Below, in pieces: positions 45,401 through 53,984 of a stretch of 64,000 nt of DNA. Each line of letters opens with the position of its first letter. Positions within the stretch are counted from its first letter, which is position 1. The stretch is from Aaosphaeria pasadenensis (taxonomy: Eukaryota > Ascomycota > Dothideomycetes > Pleosporales). The stretch lies in the NCBI GenBank assembly GCA_022813625.1, contig JAKLMB010000032.1:62001-126000 (forward strand), read 5' to 3'. The position numbers and the translations under genes are program-made. The notes under the pieces are model-generated. The model was not told the origin of the DNA, did not search any database, and saw only the letters and a program-made list of their open reading frames with translations.

Positions 45401-46301
45401 ATGGTGGCAGAAGAAAGAAACAAAAAGACCACCCGAAAGCCTCCCGGCGTTGGAAATCCGATGTGGTTAACGATAGCGATGACGGTGTGCATGTCGTGTA
45501 ACTTCATCTCCTCCCAAATGCGGGGATGGGCTTTTTTCTCTTCGATCCTCATTGGCTCCTCTTTTCTTTTCTTTCTTCCTTTTTTCGATTTGTCTTTCTT
45601 TTCACCATTCCTTTTCCCTTTCCTTCTTTTGTGATTCGCGACGGGAGAGGGGGAGCGGAGGTGAGCGCGGAATGCGGTATGCGCATCGCAAAAAACAATG
45701 TTTTGAATCGTTATACTGATCGCATCTCCCTGCTCCCTACGAGGCTGTTTTTTGCATATAAAACTCCATCCAAAGATTCAGATTCAGATTCAGATTCAGA
45801 TTCAATATTTCACATTTCCTTTTCGACTAGATCGACAAAAAAAGGCAAACGAAACGCAACACCGCCAGTTCGAGTGGAGCGTGTGTCTAACTACGCCATA
45901 TCACTGCATAACAGACTTATACCTCCCCCGGCCAAACGAAGGATTCAGCTTCAGCTTCAGCTTTCGAAACGGAAACGCAACGATCCGACGAGACAAAAGG
46001 GAATTGCATGGTTGAGTTGTTGAGTGGATGGTAAGTTGTTGGATGGATGACCACGGCACGCACACACACATACATACACGAGAGCACACGCACATGGCTT
46101 GTGTTGGATAGTGTCTACCTAGGTACTCATATATACATACTTACGTCCACCATACACATACGCAGCGAGCGTAGAGCACCGCACTTACTACCTTCGTAGA
46201 AGACGATTGTTTTTCTTGTCTCCGTAGCTTGCACATACATACATACATACCTACCCAGCATCCCGGGACGTTGCCAGAAACGTCCTCAACAACCACCAAG
46301 C
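36448..46301. other. 9.85-kb gene desert
   Basis: I recognise no protein, tRNA or rRNA gene. The longest ATG ORF is 266 codons (43102 to 42302, minus). It has ordinary composition but no family signature, so it is not called. The desert has T/C-rich tracts (notably 45530-45635), poly-A runs, small microsatellites ((GATTCA)n at 45775-45804, CATA repeats at about 46228-46251) and TACTCCGTA words at 36573, 37992, 39186 and 44776. It probably contains the long 3' side of the regulator gene and the extended promoter of the F-box gene. Long noncoding RNAs cannot be excluded from sequence alone. Confidence 0.55.
45775..45804 (+). repeat. (GATTCA)n microsatellite
   Basis: Five tandem GATTCA hexamers, followed about 130 bp later by a related CTTCAG run (about 45944-45961). 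Upstream region of the F-box gene. Confidence 0.85.
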
Positions 46302-47582
46302 ATGTCTTCACTAGAAAGAGACGAAGCGACACCAACACACCAACTTATCCGTACAACCATGCCATCATCTACGCCCAAGTCCACCATCTCCTTGTTCGAT
46401 TTCCCTCCGGAACTCCTGATCCATATCCTCTCATTCCTACCTACGAGGTCCCTTCTCGCATTCTCGCGGACCTCGCGCCGCGCCCACACTATCGCCATAT
46501 CGAGCCTGCACACTCTAAGGCTGGGGATCCATCCGAGCAGGGTGTCCGGCATCATTAGCATGCTAGGCGCGACGCTGTGTCCGATTCCGACGACGGTGGA
46601 GTCGGCATTCGACACCACATCTGGCAGCAAATCTGCATCTTCACGGCGTGGTTCTGCATCGTCGTCCAGGATTCCGGAATGGGAAAGGAGACGAGACTCC
46701 GCGTTCGAGTCTATCCCCGTGCTGACTCTGCCGGTTACATTTCCTCCAAACCGCGACGACTATAGCGACGACAAAGACGACCCGTATAAAGTGGCGGTGC
46801 TCATACCGTTCGCGGCCTCCCATTCGAGCGACATTCTTCTGCGCTTCCACACCGCGCTGACGTGGTCCATCCTTACCCGTCACGGCGCCGCGCTCACCAC
46901 GCTCGACTTGACACTCTGGATCATGACGGCTCCGGTCGCTGCGGGTATTGCTGCCCTTCCGGCCGTGCGCACACTATCTCTCCGCACGGAGGGTAACCCA
47001 CATGTCCGCGCCATGCCCAGGGAACGTGCCATTCAGCAGAGGAAGGAGCAGCAGGACGCGTGGATGCTGCTGGCCGGTACGGCGAGGTGGAGAGGTCGAG
47101 TGAGAGCTGTGAAAATCGAGGGTGCGATTGGATTCGGGGTGGAGCAGTTGGGGGAGTTGCTGGCGAGCGCAAGGAATTGTAGGGAGCTTTGGCTTTGTAA
47201 GTGTGTTGATTTGGGCGTCGAGGTTTGGAGGTGGATTGGGGAGGAGTGGGAGGAAAGGAAGGGGTTGGAGGTTCTGGGGGTTATCGGAGAAAATGGGAAT
47301 GGGAATAGGGTTGGAGGAGAGATGAATGAGGAGGCGTTGGGTTGGATTGGTGGATTGACGGGACTGAGGTTTTTGTGTTTGCTGGGTTGTGTTGGAGTTG
47401 AGAGTCAGAGGATTGAGGAGGTGAATAGGAGAGTGTGGGGGATTCAGGAGGTCATTCCTCCCGTACAGTACAATGTGGTTGCTCGTACGCAGAACAATGT
47501 CATCGAGGTGGACCCGTCGTATATAGGCGATGATGGCGATGACGGCGATGACGGTTTTGCATTGCCGAGATTGGTGAGTTAG
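46302..47582 (+). CDS. F-box protein
   Basis: Single exon, 426 aa. ATG 46302 lies in CAAGCATGTC; a second in-frame ATG is 19 codons downstream (MPSSTPKSTISLFDFPPELL). Residues about 31-70 are a clear F-box: LFDFPPELLIHILSFLPTRS then LLAFSRTSRRAHTIAISSLH. The family docks to Skp1 in SCF ubiquitin ligases; the substrate is unknown. The middle has a Ser-rich linker (SGSKSASSRRGSASSSR) and the C-terminal half a leucine-rich, LRR-like pattern (LTTLDLTLWI, LRELWLCKCVDLGVEVW-type). The tail encodes a (DDG)n run from a GATGACGGC microsatellite. It is convergent with the nvj2-like gene across the satellite. Confidence 0.82.
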   Translation: MSSLERDEATPTHQLIRTTMPSSTPKSTISLFDFPPELLIHILSFLPTRSLLAFSRTSRRAHTIAISSLHTLRLGIHPSRVSGIISMLGATLCPIPTTVESAFDTTSGSKSASSRRGSASSSRIPEWERRRDSAFESIPVLTLPVTFPPNRDDYSDDKDDPYKVAVLIPFAASHSSDILLRFHTALTWSILTRHGAALTTLDLTLWIMTAPVAAGIAALPAVRTLSLRTEGNPHVRAMPRERAIQQRKEQQDAWMLLAGTARWRGRVRAVKIEGAIGFGVEQLGELLASARNCRELWLCKCVDLGVEVWRWIGEEWEERKGLEVLGVIGENGNGNRVGGEMNEEALGWIGGLTGLRFLCLLGCVGVESQRIEEVNRRVWGIQEVIPPVQYNVVARTQNNVIEVDPSYIGDDGDDGDDGFALPRLVS

Positions 47583-48019
47583 AGGATTGCGGTTCTGCGA
47601 CTCGAAGACAATGTTGGAGAGATTTTCGGCTTCTGTTGGACAGTATCATGAAGAGCTTTAGCTGTGGGCGTCAATGAAGTTGTCTCGCTCATTCAACATT
47701 CAATACCAAAACGTGCAACGGTGACTATAAGACGAAGGTAGTAGTAGAAGGCATATAGTTACCAACAGGCGAAGAAGGTATCGTCTATTAGAGAAACAAA
47801 GCAAGAGCACCTACATCGTCGATCATGGAGAAAAGCAGGCAAAGGAACCCACAGTATCGACTGTTAGGAAAAGAAGGCAAAAGCATGCACAACATCGACC
47901 GTCAGGAAAAGAAGGCAAACGAATCCACAGCTCACCAATCAGACACGAGGCAGACGATCGGTTGCCTTCTTTGCCTTCTTCTTCTTTTGCCTGATCGCAC
48001 GGTAGCCTTCATCTCCCTA

Positions 48020-51015
48020 GCATAAATATCAGTGACTTCCTGCCGCGCGCCATGGTCGATTCTTCGACTTCTGGGTGTAGAATGGTTGGTGGAGTGCGTG
48101 TACATAATGTGTGTACATATTGTGGTATGCGTGTTGTGACAGTGTTCGCCTTAATTTGCCTGATCCGTCCCTTGTCCCGTTGCCTTCCTTTGCCTTCTTT
48201 TGCCTGACGACTTCGGTTGCCTTCTTCGTTCCTGGCGGAGTCTCGAGTGGTTGATTGGCTGTACATTCGCGTGTGGAGTATCGTTTGCCTTCTTTTGCCT
48301 TTGCCTTTTCGACTCTTGTGTCCTGAGTGGTGGATGGGTTGTGCATTCGTGTGTCGTGGCACCGTTTGCCTGTTTATCTCGTTGCCTTTTTTGCCTGATT
48401 TTCCGTTGCCTTCTTTGCCTGATGGTCCGTTGCCTTCTTTTGCCTGATCGTTCTGTTGCTTTTCGTTCCAAGCACAAATATCGGTAGTTTCCCATCGCGC
48501 GCCATGGTCGGTTTTTCGACTTCAAGATCTCGAGAGATTGGCAGGTCGTACATACGCCTTCTTTTGCCTGATCACTTCGTTGCCTTCTCAATATCTGCAT
48601 TGTACATTCGGGCGCTGTGACACTATCTGCCTGAATCCCCGTTGCCTTCTTTTCCCAGAGCACTTAACTACCTGCTCGCCTGATCGTCCACTTGCCTTCT
48701 CTGCTTGACGACCTCGTCGCCTTCTCAGTTCCTGGCATACTTATCTGTAGTCTCCCACCACGCACTATGGTGGTCTTTCTCAACTTGTGAGTATAGAGAG
48801 TAGATAGGATACACACTGTACGGACTATGTTGTGATACTATTTGCCTTCTTTCCCGTTGCCATCATTGTGGTGGCCTCCCGCCGTGTGCTATGGTCGCCT
48901 TTTCGATCTACGATTCTTAAGTGATTGGTGGACTACACCTCCGCATGCCGGGACACCAATTGCCTTCTTTTGCTCATTCAGTTGCCTGATCGCTCCCTTG
49001 CTTGCTCCAATTGCCTAATCTCGTTGCCTTCTTTTACTCGATCACTCCGATGCCAGATCTCGTTGCCTTCTTTGCTTGATCACTCTGCTGCCAGATCTCG
49101 TTGCCTTCTTTTGCCTGATCATTCCGCTGCCTGACTGTCCCCCTGACTGACCCATTGCTTGACCGTCCCGGTACCTGGCCATCTCGTTGCCTGACTTTCC
49201 CACTGCCTGGCCGTCCCATTGCTTGACTATCCCGTTGCCTGATCGTGACGTTGCCTCACTGTCCTATTGCCTCACCTCCACCTCCATGATACCTCATACT
49301 CTGTACAAAATATCAACACCTTTCTGTTGCGCACCTTGGTCGACTTTCCGACATCTGTAGAGTACTCAAGTGGTAAGGAGGTTGTACGTACGCCTTTCTT
49401 TGCCTGATCACCTTTGCTGCCTTTTCGACTTCTGAGTATGGCGATAGGTATCCGCATGCCGTCGCATCGGTTGCCTTCTTTGGTGTGGCACAATCTGCCT
49501 TCTTTGACGTGGCATAGGTTGCCTTCGTTGACGTGGCAGAGGTCGCCCGTTGCCTTCTTTCATGTAGCACAGTTTGCCTGATTTCAAGTAGCACAATCTG
49601 CCTTCTTTGATGTACGGAGCAGAGAAGAAGGCAAGGCAAGGCTACGCTACCCAAAGGCACTGGTTGCCTTCTTGCCTTCCCCAATCGGTTGCCTTCTTTT
49701 GCCTGACTGCTCGCTGCCTTCTCCGTCCCTAGCACAAATATCTGTATCCGCTCGTTGCGCGCCATGGTCGCCTTCTGCATTCCTGAGCATCGAGCGGTCG
49801 CTCAGTTGCACGATTTGCCTGATTTCAAGTAGCACTGTCTGCCTTTTCTCGAGTAGCACCTGTTGCCTTTCGTGATGGGAAGAAGGCAAAGCTACGCTAC
49901 GCTATGGAGTAGGTACATCGGAATGCACACTGTCTGCGATCTTGCCTTCTCGCTCGTTTGCCTTTTTTTTGCCTGACGGCCTTTCTCTGTTGCCTTCTTT
50001 TTGCCTGACGACATTCCTGCCTTCTCGGCTTTGACACAAATATCGGCGGCTGTCCGCCGCGCGCCATGGCCGCCTTTCCTCCCTCTATGGAGTAAGTCTC
50101 GAGTGGTTGCTTGCTTCCAGCATTCTTACGTAGCGGCACAATTTGCCTAGTTTGAAGTAGCACAGTCTGCCTGCTTCCAAGTAACACAGGATGCCTTCTT
50201 TCAAGTAGCACACGATGCCTTCTTTGATGTAGTACAGAGGTTCTCCGTTCAGGGTCAATCCGTTGCCCACTCCGTTGCCTTTTCGCCTTCCAGCAGCTTC
50301 TCACCGCGCACCATGGCTGTCTGTTCAACTTCTGTTGGCAGGTCGAACCATGCCTTCTCTGATGGAGGACCCGATGTCTGGTTACGAGCAGCACAATTCG
50401 CCTTCTTTGACGTAGGGCAGAGGTACTCCGTACAGAGCATCTGAGGATATCCTCTTCCTTGATCAATCCGGTGCCTTCCTTTGCCTTCCTGCTCCGTTGC
50501 CTTCTTTCCAGCAGCGTTCCGCCGCGCACCATGGTTGTCTGTTCAACTTCTGATAGCAGGCCGAGTCATTTGTGTGCAGTAGCACAGGTTGCCTGATTCC
50601 AAGTAACACACGATGCCTTGTCTCGAGTAGCACAGGATGCCTTCTTTCATGTAGCACAGAGGTACTCCGTACAGGGTCAATCCGTTCCCCCGCTCCATTG
50701 CCTTCTCGACTTCCAGCAGCTTCCTACTGCCGCGCGCCATGGCCGTCTATTCAACTTCACTTCGTAGATTGAACCATTCGTGTGTAGTACTACAATTTGC
50801 CTGATTTAATGTAGGACACGATGCCTGATTACGAGTAGCACAGTCTGCCTTCTCTCAGAGAGACGGAATACGTGGGAAGAAGGAGTCACTGTTCGCTTCG
50901 TTGCCTGACTACGGAGTACTTGTTGCCTTCTCTTTCATGATGACCTCCCTGCCCTCTCGATTCATAGCATAAGTATCAGCAGCTTCTCGCTGCGCGCCAT
51001 GGTCGTCTTCGCGAT
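48020..51015 (+). repeat. NcoI-site module, about 11 degenerate copies
   Basis: Cores of the form CACAAATATC...GCGCGCCATGGTCG...TTCGACTTC occur near 48045, 48496, 48761, 48882, 49327, 49757, 50060, 50305, 50521, 50731 and 50991. Spacing is 120-450 bp, tightening to 210-260 bp in the right half. Best conserved is CGCGC(G/A)CCATGG. Read on the minus strand, each core gives an ACCATGGCGCGC start-like context and the peptide MARG or MVRG, with preceding VEK. No copy opens a conserved ORF. Confidence 0.8.
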
Positions 51016-51660
51016 CTCTAGTGGTAGGTCGAGCCATTCGTGTGTAGTGGCACATTTTGCCTTTCTTTGATGTAGCACACGTTGCCTTCTCTGATATAGC
51101 ACAGTCTGCCTTCTTTCATGTGGGACGGAGATACGGAATTTTTTTTTACTGTTCGCATTCTTGCCTGACTACCCGTTGCCTTCTTTGCTTAATCTATCCA
51201 TTTCATTGATGTAGCACACGATGCCTTCTTTCACGTAGCACGATCGATCTCTGTATGAACGATGCCTTCTTTCGAGCAGCACAGGATACCTTTGACAGTC
51301 TGCCGTCTTTCGAGTAGCACAGGCTGCCTTCTCACAATGCCATTCTCACAATTCCATTCTCACAATTCCATTCTCACAATTCCATTCTCATAATTCCATT
51401 CTCACAATTCCATTCTCACGATGCCTTCACTGATGTCGGACACGATGCCTTCTTTCGAGTAGCACAGTCTGCCTGCTTTCACGTAGCAATAGTCTTCCTT
51501 TCTTCGATGTACTCTGTAGGTCACGATGCCTTCGTTAATGTACGGAGTAGCATTATCTGCTTTTGACAGTCTGCCTTCTATGATGCAGGGTACGATGTCT
51601 TCTCTCAAGCAGATGCCTTCTTTCGAGTAGTACACGATGCCTTCTTTTCCTCGAGCCTCC
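49480..51660 (+). repeat. ~30-bp minisatellite with GTAGCACA
   Basis: Units resemble TGCCTTCTTTCAAGTAGCACA plus 6-9 variable bases, for example the cluster at 50136-50235 (four consecutive units) and at 50576-50662. Because the unit is close to 30 bp and lacks stops, minus-strand frames read as CYLKEGI-type or LLERRQTV-type repeats. Confidence 0.75.
51331..51425 (+). repeat. 14-bp tandem repeat (ATTCTCACAATTCC)
   Basis: About six near-perfect copies of ATTCTCACAATTCC lie inside the satellite. They are much less diverged than the surrounding units, so probably recently amplified. Confidence 0.9.
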
Positions 51661-52014
51661 CTCCGCCTTCTCCGCAAGTCGTAGTAATGCGGACGGATCT
51701 ACCTTCGCAGCCTTACTCAGTCACGTTACGCAGGTCGCCTTCTTTCTCCCTCACCTCGTCTTGCCTTCCCTCTACTCCTCTGCCCTCTGCCTTCTGCATC
51801 TCGTAGAATGATCACGTGTGCCATTCTGCAATTTGATCTCAATTTGATAACATTGAAATTACTGAGTACTCTGTACACGGAATTGCCTTTTCCTTTTCCG
51901 CGCTCGGATTGACTTTTGCTGCCACATCTCTCATTCGTGTCTGTCTGCCCGCCCGCCCTTCACATCACGTGGACCGCTTCATTCCCCTTTGCCTGATCGC
52001 TCGGTTGCCTTTTC

Positions 52015-52800
52015 CTACTGTTGTGCTACGTCAAAGAAGGCGGATTGTGCTACTCGAGAAAAGGCAGACTGTGCCACTTGAAAGAAGGCAACGTGTGTGA
52101 CGTGACCGAGTAAGGATGCGAAGGCAGATCTGTCTGCATCACTGCGACTGGCAGAGAAGGGAGAGAGGAGGCCCAAAGGAAAGAAGGCAATCTGCGTAAC
52201 GTGATCGCACAGTGCTGCATCGGAGATAAAAAGTAGGCAAACGAGGGGGAGAAGGTGAGAAGGCAATCGCCCTGCATCACCACGACTTGCGGAGAAGCCA
52301 GACGATTGCAACCTGCGTAACGCGACCGAGTAATGCTGCGAAGGCAGTCCGCATCAACACGAATCGTGGAGAAGGCAAAACGAGGCTCAAAGGAAAGAAA
52401 GCAACCTGTGCAACGTGATCGCACAAGGCTGCCCTGAAGGAAAAAAGGCGAACGATTTGAGAAGGCAATCGGTCTGCACCACTACGAACTGCATAGGAAA
52501 AGAAGGCAACCTGCGTAACGTGGCCGAGTCAGGCTGTGAATGCAGTCTGCATCACCACGAATCGCGGAGAAGGCAGAACGAGACTCAAAGGAAAGAAGGC
52601 TTCCTGTGCTACTTGAATAGAAGGCATCGTAAGAAAGGCATCGTGTGCCACTCGAGAGAAGGCAACCTGCGTAACATCCATGGCCGAGCAAGGCTGGCGA
52701 AGGCATTCCACACCACTACGACTTTGCAAAGAAAGGCAACCCTCGTAACGCGTGACCAACACATTCCTGCACCGGAGAAAAAAAAGAAGGCAAAACGACC
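52015..52800 (-). repeat. Inverted-orientation satellite block with ~100-bp higher-order units
   Basis: Here GAAGGCAA is on the plus strand. Larger units recur: AACCTGCGTAACGTG(A/G)CCGAGT...GAAGGCA...CTGCATCACCACGA...GGAGAAGGCA...CAAAGGAAAGAAGGCAACC. Successive AAC(C)TGYGYAACGTG starts lie near 52095, 52190, 52310, 52405, 52508 and 52665. Alternating ACCGAGT and ATCGCACA versions suggest two subfamilies in alternation. Confidence 0.75.
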
Positions 52801-53329
52801 CCAGGCACATCACTGCAAGTCAGTCACGGAGGGCAGAAGGCAGCCTCCTCAACGGCCGACGGGTACTCCCTCCCACTGCAGTGTCCCCACCAAAGCAGCG
52901 CATCCTACAGGTCAAACAAGCGCAATCACGAGCACGAAAACGCAGCCCAAACGCCAACCTACCCCATGCGGCAAGTCAAGTGAATTTGTGTCGAAACAAG
53001 GCGATAAGGCAGAGTAAGGCGAGCGTGTACAAAGGCGGGTGAGCGGGTGGGACTACATGGTTCAGTGTTGCGATGGTGGTGGCACTGCAACTGCACTGCG
53101 GGAGCGAGCGAGCTTGGCGGCGGCGTGAGGCTGAGGTTCGTCACGGTTGGGAGGGAGAAGGCGGAGAGAGAGGAGGAGAGGAGGGAATGGGAGGTTTTTG
53201 TTTGGATTTTTTGTTTTCATTGGAATGTTGGTGAGGAAGAGGAAGAGTAAGAGTACATTGTATGGGGGATGTGCAGTAGGGTTGGGTGCGGGCCGTCCCG
53301 TCTCGCTTCCCCGCGATGAGGCAGACGAA

Positions 53330-53885
53330 ATCTGTCTGCCTTCTTTCGAGTAGCACGAGAATTGTCTGCCTTCTTTTCAGTAACACCAAAGCAGAGGAGG
53401 CAGAACGGTTGCCTCGTTTCAAGTAACACAGAATCGTTCAGTTGCCTTGTTTCAAGTAGCACGAAAATTGTTTGCCTTCTTTTCAGTAACACAGAATCGC
53501 TCGAGGCAGGCGGTTGCCTCGTTTCAATCAACACAGAAGCAGAGAAGGGAGACGTAGTGGAGGGAGACGGTTTCCTTCTTTTCCGTAACAGAGAGTCGAT
53601 AGAGACAGACGATTGTCGATGGAGGCAGTCGATTGTCGACAACACAGAAATCGCTCGAGGCAGATGGTTGCCTTCTTTCTAGTAGCACAGAATCGCTGGA
53701 GGGGGACGGTTGCCTTCTTTTCAGTAGCACGAAAATCGTCTGCCTTCTTTTCAATAACACCGAATCGCTCGGGGCAGAGTGGTTGCCTTCTTTTCAGTAA
53801 CATAGAATCGCTGGAGGCAGAACGGTTGCCTTCTTTTCAGTAGCACAAAAGCAGTGAAGGCAGACATTTCAGTACGGGAGTATCA
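53330..53885 (+). repeat. Right-hand satellite block
   Basis: About ten units of the type GGTTGCCTTCTTTTCAGTAGCACAGAATCGCT(G/C)GAGGCAGA, 40-60 bp each, with CTTTTCAGTAACACAGAATCGCT most conserved. The block ends about 100 bp before the nvj2-like stop codon. Confidence 0.8.
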
Positions 53886-53984
53886 TTATGCGGCAGACAT
53901 TGCCTTTATTTCCAGTGATACGACAGCAGTAACTATACATTCCATTCCATTCCGTTGCCCCCTTTTCCCCTCCCCCCCTTCGGG

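Larger units (their letters stand above)
47583..53984. repeat. Convergent intergenic space filled by a TTGCCTTC satellite complex
   Basis: From about 47,810 to 53,940, almost all sequence is made of degenerate repeats carrying TTGCCTTC (or GAAGGCAA on the other strand), dozens of times. Sub-blocks: 47.87-49.27 kb, short CGTTGCCTTCTTTTGCCTGATC-type units; 48.02-51.00 kb, about 11 copies of a module with the NcoI site in GCGCGCCATGG; 49.48-51.65 kb, roughly 30-bp units with GTAGCACA; 52.02-52.80 kb, the same words in the opposite orientation within about 100-bp higher-order units; 53.33-53.88 kb, plus orientation again. Because GAAGGCAA has no stop in any minus-strand frame, long chance ORFs appear (up to about 210 codons) but they lack consistent protein features. 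No transposase, reverse transcriptase or terminal repeats are seen. I know no named family that matches. Confidence 0.85.

Noticed and set aside
46302..47582. DDG repeat at the F-box tail as part of the neighbouring satellite
   Set aside because: It is a separate GATGACGGC coding microsatellite with no TTGCCTTC words.
47810..53940. Regularly spaced repeats resembling a CRISPR array
   Set aside because: The genome is eukaryotic, units are degenerate with no constant repeat/spacer length, and no cas genes are present.
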